The translations under genes and the position numbers were made by a program. DNA of 28,809 bases, from NCBI GenBank assembly GCA_002415025.1, contig DIBR01000051.1:101424-130232 (forward strand). The letters run 5' to 3'. Below, in pieces: positions 8,882 through 14,989 of this stretch. Numbering within the stretch: the stretch's first letter is position 1; every line of letters starts with the position of its first letter. The notes below the pieces were generated by a model. It did not search any database and was not told the DNA's origin. It saw nothing but the letters and a program-made list of their open reading frames with translations. Source of the stretch: Spongiibacteraceae bacterium UBA5047. GTDB lineage: Bacteria > Pseudomonadota > Gammaproteobacteria > Pseudomonadales > Spongiibacteraceae.

Positions 8882-9155
8882 ATATATTCAGAGTCAGACT
8901 TTCATATGATTCTTTAACCAATTGATTATTATAGTATTTATTTAATGGTTTTTTGTAGGCATACAACGAAAAAACGCAAAATACACAGCTTGCACGCAAA
9001 TATTCATCCGTGGCATGGGAGTTTCGACTTACGCCACACATTTAACTTTCTTCTAGACGGCCTGATCCTGCCCCTGCTGTATAATCGACAAGCACTAGCT
9101 CTCGCTCTCGCGGAATAAATTGGGCAGATCATCACCAACCAGGACGTCGCTGATT

Positions 9156-9518
9156 GTGAATATCAAACCACTGGCGCAGTTTGACGATAGGACCGTCGGC
9201 ACATTGCTGCGAGGCTCTAGAAAATTTGCTGGTTTTTCCCTGCGGCAGCTAGCCGAACGCACGGGAGTGCCGCGTTCTGCGATATCTGCATACGAGAAAG
9301 GTCAAAGATCTCCTTCGCTATCAATATTGAGTAAGCTTCTTGTTGAATGTGGTGTTGATCTGGAGCTCCACTTTGCGCGGCGTATTCGTCATCGTGACGG
9401 GCTTGATCGCGGCGAAGAGCTGGAACAGGTGCTAGCGCTCGCTGAACAGTTTCCAGCAACACACGACCGGGAACTTAAGCTTCCAAAACTGGCCGATATT
9501 ATTGGCGTCTTGAAATAA
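9156..9518 (+). CDS. XRE-family HTH protein, antitoxin-like
   Basis: The product contains a canonical helix-turn-helix (LLRGSRKFAGFSLRQLAERT through GVPRSAISAYEKGQRSPSLS) followed by a charged C-terminal half with the segment LVECGVDLELHFARRIRHRD. XRE proteins of this form often act as antitoxins or autorepressors. The start is uncertain: GTG 9156 (121 residues) follows AGGA at 9141-9144, while TTG 9120 would add 12 residues. It is followed after 23 bp by a ParS/MbcA-like gene, so the two likely form an operon. No AbiEii-type or RES-type toxin is seen on either side, so its partner is unclear. Confidence 0.7.
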   Translation: MNIKPLAQFDDRTVGTLLRGSRKFAGFSLRQLAERTGVPRSAISAYEKGQRSPSLSILSKLLVECGVDLELHFARRIRHRDGLDRGEELEQVLALAEQFPATHDRELKLPKLADIIGVLK

Positions 9519-9541
9519 ACGCTTTGAACTACCGGAGCGTC

Positions 9542-9994
9542 ATGCCATTACTTTTTCACCACGATGACCAGGTGCAGTCAATCACAATGAACAGACCAAC
9601 AACTGAGCCTGCGGAAACACTTGCCTACACTGACGAAGAACGTCGAGGCTTAGCCAAATCAATGATGAAGCTCTTTGAACTGTGGCAGCTCGATGACGCA
9701 GAGGCGTTGAGCATGCTCGGTCTCCCGGAAACTGAGGTTGCTGTCTTGTTCAGTTATCGGAATGGTGAGGCCCTCCAAAATAACCAAGATACTCTAAGCC
9801 GTGCCGGTCATCTGCTAGCCATTCATAAGAGCCTGAAGCTGCTCTTTAGGTGCAACCCGGAACTAAGCTATCAATGGATGAAAACGCGGAATCGCGCCTT
9901 CGGCGGATTAATGCCGGTCGAAGCAATTCGCGCTGAAGGTCTTTCTGGGCTTTTTACGGTCAGAGGGTATCTGGAGCGCTCGAAAGAGCTATGA
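9542..9994 (+). CDS. Antitoxin Xre/MbcA/ParS toxin-binding-domain (DUF2384) protein
   Basis: This 150-residue product starts at ATG 9542, which has GGAG four to five bases upstream; a TTG at 9524 is less likely. The middle (DEERRGLAKSMMKLFELWQL DDAEALSMLGLP) is helical and HTH-like. The C-terminal part (NRAFGGLMPVEAIRAEGLSG LFTVRGYLER) matches the Xre/MbcA/ParS toxin-binding domain, normally found in antitoxins that neutralise RES-domain NAD-degrading toxins. No RES toxin gene follows: 230 bp of non-coding DNA and then the integrase. It may be an orphan antitoxin or a regulator of the island. The family assignment is from motif recall. Confidence 0.6.
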   Translation: MPLLFHHDDQVQSITMNRPTTEPAETLAYTDEERRGLAKSMMKLFELWQLDDAEALSMLGLPETEVAVLFSYRNGEALQNNQDTLSRAGHLLAIHKSLKLLFRCNPELSYQWMKTRNRAFGGLMPVEAIRAEGLSGLFTVRGYLERSKEL

Positions 9995-10082
9995 TTTTCT
10001 TCTAATATAGTGGGTGAGAAATATCCTTCATCTATTTGATTATAAAATATATATCTAACTTTTTAATCCCTGCCCGTACAGG

Positions 10083-10147
10083 CAGTTATTAGCTGTTATT
10101 AACTATTTTAATAAGTCATTAAAACGTTTAATAACTGCTAATAAAGC
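10083..10147. repeat. Imperfect AT-rich inverted repeat downstream of the integrase
   Basis: A left arm at 10083-10103 (CAGTTATTAGCTGTTATTAAC-like, 21 bp) is mirrored imperfectly by a right arm at 10126-10147 containing TTAATAACTGCTAATAA, with a short AT-rich loop. The surrounding 9995-10230 has no gene. The location, just beyond the 3' end of the integrase gene, suits an integrase-binding or attachment region or an AT-rich terminator-like structure. The function is inferred only. Confidence 0.4.
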
Positions 10148-10230
10148 TCCTCGGCAGCTCAAATAGTCCGTACACAACCGTGGAGTGCAGAGACGATGTA
10201 GGGTTTCCAAGGGTACTTTTTCTCGTTTTG

Positions 10231-11475
10231 CTAATTCACTTTTCGCGCTTTTCCGCTTTCCGCTCGGACACGGTTTTCCGTTTGGACATACACGGTGTCG
10301 GTCGTTGCCATGCTGGAATGCCCGAGATCCTCGGACAAATCCTTGAGCGCTCGACCGCGCTCGACTTCCATGCTAGCGCCCGTGTGTCTCAACCAGTGGG
10401 TCGATGCCTCTTTGAGTTTGCGCGCCTTGTCGTCGCCCTCTATCTGGCGCATTTGCTCGTAAGCCTGATCGAAAACATCCTGAACAATACGCGTGAGTTG
10501 ACGCGCCGTCATACCGCCCTGACCTCTAATCTTCTCAACAATCGGGTGGTTTTCACCAGGTGATGGCAGTGGACTCAGGCCGCGGTAAGCACGATAGCGC
10601 TTAAGATAGGGAAGAAAGCTGTTTGGAACCGTTGTATCCCTCAGTTTTCGGCCTTTTCCGAACACCTTGAGCCACCAGTTCCCCTCGGTATCTTCCCAGA
10701 AATGGCTCATGACCGGCGACCACTGCGAGCGATCCGAAAGCTCGGAGATGCGCAGAAACAGGGTTTTCAAGGCGCAAATAACAAACAGGCTGCGCTCGTA
10801 GATATGATCTTCCTCAGTCAGTTGCAGCACGACATCAAAGACCGTTTGCCACTGAGCCTCGGTTAGTCGACGAACCTCTTTTACCTGTGAATCCTTGATG
10901 AAGTGTCGGCAGTCTCCCTTGGCGATTTGTGCCGGGTTCCCATACAGGTATTCTTCGTTCATCAAGTACTTGTAGAACGCGATATTCGCGGTGAACGTGG
11001 CTATTAATGTCTGCTGTGACGGTTTGTACTTTCTCTTGTCCGGCGTCACATCCTCGGGAGTTCCATTCTTAGGCTGCTTGAGCTTAAACGGCGCCCACGA
11101 TTTATTCGCGATATAGCGACCGTTTTGGTAAAGGAACTTTTCGTGGTTGGCCAAGCTGATCCAAGACGCTGGTGGTTGCCAGCAAAAGTCGGCGTAGTCC
11201 AGGATGTCCGCTTTGCGCAGTTGCTCCATGGGCGTGCCCTTGATGAGAAAGACCCACAGCAGGAAACGCTCGGTCTCGTTGCGAAACCGCGTGAAGGTAT
11301 GTTCGGACTTGTTGCGGCCGATGTAGGTTAGAAACTCCTTGCCCCAGCGCCAGTGCGTTGGCCACCAGGATTCGCCAGACTCGAGGAAGTCCTTTAGATC
11401 CGGGAACTCGTCAAAGCGGATGTCTTGAAGCTCAGCGTAAATCGGATACAGCGGTACCGGTTTTGGGATGGCCAT
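10231..11475 (-). CDS. Tyrosine recombinase / site-specific integrase
   Basis: The 414-residue protein is a phage-type integrase that would catalyse integration or excision of a mobile element. Catalytic elements visible are the first arginine in LKTLFLRISELSDRSQW, the HxxR box in THWLRHTGASM, the later histidine in LGHSSMATTD and the nucleophilic tyrosine in TVYVQTENRV. The N-terminal half holds an Arm/core-binding SAM-like region (residues about 40-190). The gene reads toward the dif side. It lies 1.4 kb from dif, so it may belong to an element using dif or to a different insertion; the sequence cannot decide this. No excisionase gene is recognised. Confidence 0.88.
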   Translation of the reverse strand: MAIPKPVPLYPIYAELQDIRFDEFPDLKDFLESGESWWPTHWRWGKEFLTYIGRNKSEHTFTRFRNETERFLLWVFLIKGTPMEQLRKADILDYADFCWQPPASWISLANHEKFLYQNGRYIANKSWAPFKLKQPKNGTPEDVTPDKRKYKPSQQTLIATFTANIAFYKYLMNEEYLYGNPAQIAKGDCRHFIKDSQVKEVRRLTEAQWQTVFDVVLQLTEEDHIYERSLFVICALKTLFLRISELSDRSQWSPVMSHFWEDTEGNWWLKVFGKGRKLRDTTVPNSFLPYLKRYRAYRGLSPLPSPGENHPIVEKIRGQGGMTARQLTRIVQDVFDQAYEQMRQIEGDDKARKLKEASTHWLRHTGASMEVERGRALKDLSEDLGHSSMATTDTVYVQTENRVRAESGKARKVN

Positions 11476-11529
11476 AGTATTTTCGCTTTGTCTGACACAG
11501 ATACCACCATTCTACACGCCTTGAAATCT

Positions 11530-11559
11530 TATGTCGAATACTAAAGGGTATCGGACATA
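11530..11559. repeat. 12-bp imperfect inverted repeat with 6-bp centre, upstream of the integrase
   Basis: TATGTCGAATAC and GTATCGGACATA flank the hexamer TAAAGG; the arms match at 10 of 12 positions. Two 11-13-bp inverted arms around a 6-8-bp centre is the layout of tyrosine-recombinase core sites, and this one is about 55 bp before the integrase start. It could instead be an operator for integrase expression. Confidence 0.5.
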
Positions 11560-11679
11560 GCGAGCGTCTTGGTGAGGCCAGCCGATATCTCGGCGCCCCG
11601 CCTCGGTCACACCACGCGTTCCTCAACTGACCGGTCTCAGAAGCTAGACAAAATGGCATGAGTTTTTCGCATATCAGCA

Positions 11680-11757
11680 ACGTCATATACTATGTGTCAT
11701 CAATTCACCGGCCCTAGCACGCTGTGGATCACTGAACCGGACTGACATATATGACGT
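11680..11757. repeat. 10-bp inverted repeat pair upstream of the pth2-like gene
   Basis: ACGTCATATA at 11680-11689 and its exact reverse complement TATATGACGT at 11748-11757 are separated by 58 bp. The first copy overlaps a possible -10 hexamer. It may be a paired operator or chance; no binding protein can be named. Confidence 0.35.
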
Positions 11758-11814
11758 GGCGCTTTTCCAGCGGCCCTTCCCCGCTGTCATTCAAAATGCT
11801 CCAAGGCTAATGAT

Positions 11815-12159
11815 GTGAAACAAGTAATCGTTATACGCAAAGACCTCAAGATGCGGCGTGGAAAAGAAATTGCCCAAGGCGCACACGCTTCGTTAATGGC
11901 AGTGCTCGACAGGCTGGATCACCCCAACGTTCAAGATTGGTTAACCAACGATTTCACGAAAATCACGGTCCGTGTTGAATCCGAAGCTGAGTTATTGTCT
12001 GTCTATAAAGGTGCCGAGAGTAAAGGACTTATCTGCTCGTTGGTACAAGATCGTGGTTTTACGGAATTCGATGGGATACCTACCTATACCGCTGTGGCGG
12101 TCGGCCCAGATACGGATGAAAACCTCCGCCCTCTTACTGGCCATCTCTCACTCTACTAG
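11815..12159 (+). CDS. Pth2-family peptidyl-tRNA hydrolase
   Basis: The 114-residue product matches the small, archaeal/eukaryotic-type peptidyl-tRNA hydrolase family (Pth2/PTRH2), which releases peptides from prematurely dissociated peptidyl-tRNA. Typical elements are KQVIVIRKDLKMRRGKEIAQ GAHASL at the N-terminus, then the ITVRVESEAELLSVYKGAES block and the TAVAVGPDTDENLRPLTGHL SLY ending. The start is GTG 11815 within TGATGTGAAA. Most bacteria rely on the unrelated Pth1, so a Pth2 on an accessory region is unusual. The stop is fused to the ribosome-binding site of the next small gene (12173), indicating an operon. Confidence 0.85.
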   Translation: MKQVIVIRKDLKMRRGKEIAQGAHASLMAVLDRLDHPNVQDWLTNDFTKITVRVESEAELLSVYKGAESKGLICSLVQDRGFTEFDGIPTYTAVAVGPDTDENLRPLTGHLSLY

Positions 12160-12172
12160 GAGGTACAACGGC

Positions 12173-12364
12173 GTGGACCATGATAAGCAGCCTGCACGAG
12201 AGCGGCTCCGTAGGTGTCCCATTCGGTCTGACCCTGCTGAGGATACTTGGGGCACTTTAGAAAAGCTTTTAGTCAGTGACTTTAGTAGGTCCGCAGACGA
12301 TGATGAGTGGCTTAACCAAAAGCTCATAGGTAAAGAGAACCATGGGTTTTCCGGAGGATCATAG
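12173..12364 (+). CDS. Small uncharacterised 63-residue protein
   Basis: A strong AGGAGGT at 12158-12164, overlapping the pth2-like stop, lies eight bases before GTG 12173, which gives a 63-residue acidic/charged protein (VDHDKQPARERLRRCPIRSD ... DDDEWLNQKL). The longer frame that begins at 11972 only runs through the pth2-like gene in another frame, so the GTG start is preferred. I do not recognise a family. The coupling suggests a function tied to the Pth2-like protein. Its stop faces the end of the broken phosphatase gene 12 bp away. Confidence 0.55.
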   Translation: MDHDKQPARERLRRCPIRSDPAEDTWGTLEKLLVSDFSRSADDDEWLNQKLIGKENHGFSGGS

Positions 12365-12376
12365 ACTTTTTCGGCG

Positions 12377-12944
12377 CTATTCGCGTTTGAGGAGGCCGGG
12401 ATTATAGGCCAGAACAAAGGCTTCCTGTGCGGCATTCTCAACGGCTCCGCGGCGCACGGCGCGAATATTCTGCAGGGCTTGGTCGGGTTTCCAACCGCGC
12501 TCGATCAGCAGCATGGTGGCCAAGGTGCCGGTGCGACCATTACCGCCCCGGCAATGGGCAATGGATCAGCAGTTGCTCGCCATTATCCAGCAAGGAATGA
12601 CAGCGGGGACTGATTTCCTGCCATACAGCTACTGCGGCCTCAGTGGGAATCCCGCCATCAACTATATCCAGATACTCCCAAGTAAGCCCCGTAGCCGTTA
12701 CGCGCTCCTGCAATGCCGTCACGACCATCGCTTCCAGTTCGGCGGCGGTCAATATTGTAAGAATGCTGGAGGCACCCCAAGCTTTGATATCGTCCAGATC
12801 CCGATCCATGTCGCGCTTCCAGGTAGGCCCGGAGTAGCTCGGGGCGTGCTTGCCCGGGCAGATGGTCATCCCGATTTTACCGCCCTCTGGGACGGTAAAC
12901 GTATAGATGTGCAGCGGGTCGCTTTCACTGGTACGAAGGGTCAT
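12377..12944 (-). pseudogene. Dual-specificity-type protein phosphatase, frameshifted
   Basis: The N-terminal 127 codons (MTLRTSESDPLHIYTFTVPE ... LLDNGEQLLIHC) read as a CDKN3/dual-specificity-type phosphatase with the ICPGKHAPS segment. The frame breaks within the catalytic loop because CATTGCC (minus strand) is duplicated in tandem at 12550-12563. Removing one copy restores HCRGGNGRTG, the Cys-x5-Arg phosphatase loop, followed by LATMLLIERGWKPDQALQNI and an ending at ANPGLLKRE-like residues with a stop at 12377. With the duplication the product ends at HCPLPGR and lacks the catalytic arginine. It is therefore inactive unless the repeat varies. About 182 codons once repaired. Confidence 0.85.
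12550..12563. repeat. 7-bp tandem duplication within the phosphatase catalytic loop
   Basis: GGCAATG occurs twice head-to-tail on the plus strand (CATTGCC twice on the minus strand). The extra copy shifts the reading frame exactly between the catalytic cysteine and arginine. Two-copy repeats can arise and be lost by replication slippage. Confidence 0.9.
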
Positions 12945-13116
12945 GGCAACCTCGGAGCAAATCGATAAAATTAGTATCTATTGGACACTCAGGGTAATTG
13001 CCCCGTCAAGCGACGCCGAGGTTCTCAAAACCTGGAATATCAGCGATTTTGATGCCCCGTTGCCCTCGGTCGAGAACGTGCTGGCAATCATCGAAGATAA
13101 ACAGCTCAAAGTTTAG
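12943..13116 (+). CDS. Hypothetical small protein, possibly a phage-like fragment
   Basis: A 57-residue frame from ATG 12943 (MATSEQIDKISIYWTLRVIA ... VENVLAIIEDKQLKV) starts in the same CATG as the antisense phosphatase start, so the two are divergent. The acidic ending with WNISDFDAPLPS vaguely recalls small phage tail-associated proteins, but I cannot assign a family. A GAAGGG lies seven bases upstream. It may be non-functional, given the decayed genes on both sides. Confidence 0.3.
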   Translation: MATSEQIDKISIYWTLRVIAPSSDAEVLKTWNISDFDAPLPSVENVLAIIEDKQLKV

Positions 13117-13246
13117 CTCAGCAAACGCCGAACACCACCCTCACATGGACCACTTGGGCGTTGCAATACGGCGTTATTGACCTGAAGCGCCCGCAAACAG
13201 TCCCGGAACTTTACCTCTACCGAAAGCCAAGAGTACTACAGGCCGT

Positions 13247-13393
13247 ATGTCGCTCGTCAACATCAATCATCAACGATTCGAGCGTAATCTGCATGGGCGC
13301 GATATCGTCGTTTGCGACATTCACGGAGAGTTCAAAATGCTGGAGGCAGCTTTAGACGAGATTGATTTTGATGAATCACGGAACCGGTTATAG
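13247..13393 (+). pseudogene. Truncated metallophosphatase (Ser/Thr phosphatase-like) N-terminus
   Basis: This 48-codon frame (MSLVNINHQRFERNLHGRDI VVCDIHGEFKMLEAALDEID FDESRNRL) matches the start of PPP-type metallophosphatases, including the D-x-H metal motif in VVCDIHGEF, where the usual glycine is cysteine. Intact members continue with a GDLVDRG motif after the NRL region; here a stop codon follows and the downstream DNA does not resume the family in any frame I can see. The remaining 80% of the gene is lost. It forms a decaying pair with the broken phosphatase on its left. Confidence 0.65.
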
Positions 13394-13429
13394 GAGGTTT
13401 TACGCTCATCGATATAAACAGCCCAACTC

Positions 13430-13446
13430 AGCCGCTATTGGCGGCT
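13430..13446. terminator. Short GC-rich hairpin at the end of the CBASS operon
   Basis: AGCCGC and GCGGCT flank TATTG, forming a 6-bp stem with a 5-base loop, between the truncated phosphatase and the last gene of the minus-strand operon. There is no U-run on either side, so termination is only possible, not shown. Confidence 0.3.
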
Positions 13447-13512
13447 TACTGCCCGTAACCCTTGCGCATAACAACCTCTGTTCTTGGGCGGCCTAGTCCT
13501 CCCTATCGTTTT

Positions 13513-13800
13513 CTATATTACCGAAAACCTCGTCCCAATCGACATGTCTTTCCTGGGTCGCACTTTGCTCACCTCGAGAAAAGTTTTCGTCAACCCTTTC
13601 TGTAGCATAAAAAAAGAGCCCCATTCACCATCTTCGGCGGCTGGCTCAAGTGGGCGATTATATTTCAATACGCTGCCACGAAGCTTTTCACGAGCAGCGC
13701 TCTTGTCAGGCGGACTGGATATATCTCTCTCCTTGCCGTTGAATAACCTTCTAATTATGCCAGTAGATGTGATCGTCTCTTCAAATTCTCGAAGCGGCAT
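13513..13800 (-). CDS. Uncharacterised fifth gene of the CBASS operon
   Basis: This 95-residue basic protein (MPLREFEETITSTGIIRRLF ... PRKDMSIGTRFSVI) starts at an ATG whose first base is the last base of the Cap15-like stop (TAATG), which implies coupled translation with the effector. It has no membrane helix, no cysteine pair and no motif I recognise; a run SSPPDKSAAREKLRGSVLKY lies in the middle. It is not one of the usual CBASS ancillary genes (Cap2/3, HORMA/TRIP13, or nuclease-type). It could be an effector partner, an immunity factor or a late-added passenger; only the operon position supports a role in CBASS. Confidence 0.6.
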   Translation of the reverse strand: MPLREFEETITSTGIIRRLFNGKERDISSPPDKSAAREKLRGSVLKYNRPLEPAAEDGEWGSFFMLQKGLTKTFLEVSKVRPRKDMSIGTRFSVI

Positions 13801-14492
13801 TATTCAGAATTTTCCGTGAGTCTCTCCAGTGCTATTTCACCTGCAGCATTGTGCCCCGTTGAGTATTTGCGATTCGTCCAGTATTTCCCACTGCCTTCAT
13901 CGAGATTGTCAATTTTGAAGCAAATCTCAGAGGCAAAGAGGTACGACTGCTCATCTGTATTGGGATCAGGGTTGCTCACGTTGGCCTTGGCAATGTAGGA
14001 AAAAATATAGTGCCCATTTTCCATTCGCAGTGAGCTTGCAACAATATCTGAATGTGGTGTTCGGCTGCTACGAGCACTTTGTGCATCGGCAACGCGGAAA
14101 CTTCCGAGTGTCCTGAAGAGATTGCATTGAAGCGTCAATTCACCCGACACGCCTTGCATAGGTACTGCATCACCGTCTGCCGCCAATGTATCTGAAAGTG
14201 CCTGAATTCTCGGCCAATTGGATAGAATTTTAACGCGCCAAGTGCCATTAAGATCCAGAATTGGCGCCAAGGGCGAGAATTGGTTGTGCCATTTCGCTAG
14301 CCATACATAACTTTTAGGCCAAGAAATAAGAAGAAGCGTGATTGACAGGGCTAACGAACTTCCAGTGACAACAGCGCTCCATGCTGACGTATCAAAGCAA
14401 TATATACGCAGCGATATAATAGCTATCGCTGTCACTGCAAAAAGACCGATCACAAGTGTCAACGCGAATCGGGGTTTAATCAGGGATAGCAT
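13800..14492 (-). CDS. cap15: CBASS membrane effector, Cap15-like (2TM + beta-barrel)
   Basis: The 230-residue protein has two N-terminal membrane helices (about residues 8-29 and 36-59) followed by a beta-rich cytoplasmic domain that opens with ILDLNGTWRVKILSNWP, and includes VSGELTLQCNLFRTLGSFRV and GHYIFSYIAKANVSNPDP segments. This layout matches the S_2TMBeta/Cap15 CBASS effectors, in which a cyclic-dinucleotide-binding beta-barrel drives membrane damage and growth arrest. The assignment rests on layout and the NGTW motif together with the CD-NTase/Cap2/Cap3 neighbours, not on an alignment. It lies 17 bp after Cap3 and overlaps the fifth gene by one base. Confidence 0.75.
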   Translation of the reverse strand: MLSLIKPRFALTLVIGLFAVTAIAIISLRIYCFDTSAWSAVVTGSSLALSITLLLISWPKSYVWLAKWHNQFSPLAPILDLNGTWRVKILSNWPRIQALSDTLAADGDAVPMQGVSGELTLQCNLFRTLGSFRVADAQSARSSRTPHSDIVASSLRMENGHYIFSYIAKANVSNPDPNTDEQSYLFASEICFKIDNLDEGSGKYWTNRKYSTGHNAAGEIALERLTENSE

Positions 14493-14509
14493 ATCGCACC
14501 TGCATTACT

Positions 14510-14986
14510 TTATGGTGTGTGTTCATGGGCGTGGAACTGAACCACCGTACCCCCATCAATCAAAGAAAGGCTGCAGGGAATCTGTGGAAATGTTTTTCCC
14601 ACGACAATGAGTAAAAAGCCAGGAAGTTCTGTATTCGACCCGCGGTAACACCGCTGCGTTGTAGCAATATCCTGCCAGCTTGGAAGTGGTGTCTTTTGAA
14701 AATGCGTATGCCAGTCCCCAAGAAAATGTAGCCCCTGCTCGTGCATGGCTATGATTTCAGCATTTTCCTCCAAAGTATCTGGCGTGTACCGCCAGGGGGA
14801 GCGCTGATCAGAGGGTCTAGGCCCTGTACAAGCTTCGATATGCCATCGTTTTGGCGATACGTAGCCAAATAACTGCCCTCCCGCCTCAGGGTGGGTCAAA
14901 CAGCGTTGGCGTTGCTGAGTAAACCAGGGGACGATCGATTGGGAAAGCGTAACCGTAAAATCTGATTGTCGCGAGTAATATTGCAC
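14510..14986 (-). CDS. cap3: CBASS JAMM/MPN isopeptidase Cap3
   Basis: Cap3 is the deconjugating protease of type II CBASS and removes Cap2-made bonds from the CD-NTase C-terminus. The 158-residue product shows a complete JAMM zinc signature: glutamate 34 in THPEAGGQLFG, H93 and H95 in DWHTHFQKTP, and serine 103 and aspartate 106 in LPSWQD. The start is GTG, three bases after the Cap2 stop, which indicates tight coupling. No damage is visible. The motif spacing fits MPN+ enzymes, so it should be catalytically competent. Confidence 0.88.
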   Translation of the reverse strand: MQYYSRQSDFTVTLSQSIVPWFTQQRQRCLTHPEAGGQLFGYVSPKRWHIEACTGPRPSDQRSPWRYTPDTLEENAEIIAMHEQGLHFLGDWHTHFQKTPLPSWQDIATTQRCYRGSNTELPGFLLIVVGKTFPQIPCSLSLIDGGTVVQFHAHEHTP

Positions 14987-14989
14987 GGC

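Larger units (their letters stand above)
8685..9119. other. AT-rich gene-free junction between core and accessory DNA
   Basis: No convincing gene lies between fliK and the HTH gene. A minus-strand frame at 8844-9041 has no domain or ribosome-binding site and is probably not coding. The stretch holds the dif site (8790-8817), a 10-bp direct repeat (8852-8881) and a TATAAT hexamer at 9079-9084 that could serve the HTH gene. It is clearly more AT-rich than the flagellar block on its left. Confidence 0.7.
11476..11814. other. Gene-free region between integrase and pth2-like gene
   Basis: This 339-bp stretch has no credible gene. It contains the promoter sides of both divergent genes and two inverted repeats described separately (11530-11559 and 11680-11757). 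A TATACT hexamer at 11686-11691 could be a -10 element for the rightward gene, but no good -35 element is found. Confidence 0.6.

Noticed and set aside
8844..9041. Minus-strand 65-codon frame in the AT-rich junction
   Set aside because: No ribosome-binding site, no family resemblance, and it crosses the direct repeat; AT-rich DNA gives such frames by chance.
9074..9090. LexA-like box CTGTATAATCGACAAG near the HTH gene
   Set aside because: The second half does not fit the CTGT-N8-ACAG pattern.
11972..12172. Upstream extension of the 63-residue protein to a 130-codon frame
   Set aside because: It runs through the pth2-like gene in a different frame, whereas GTG 12173 has a strong AGGAGGT directly upstream.
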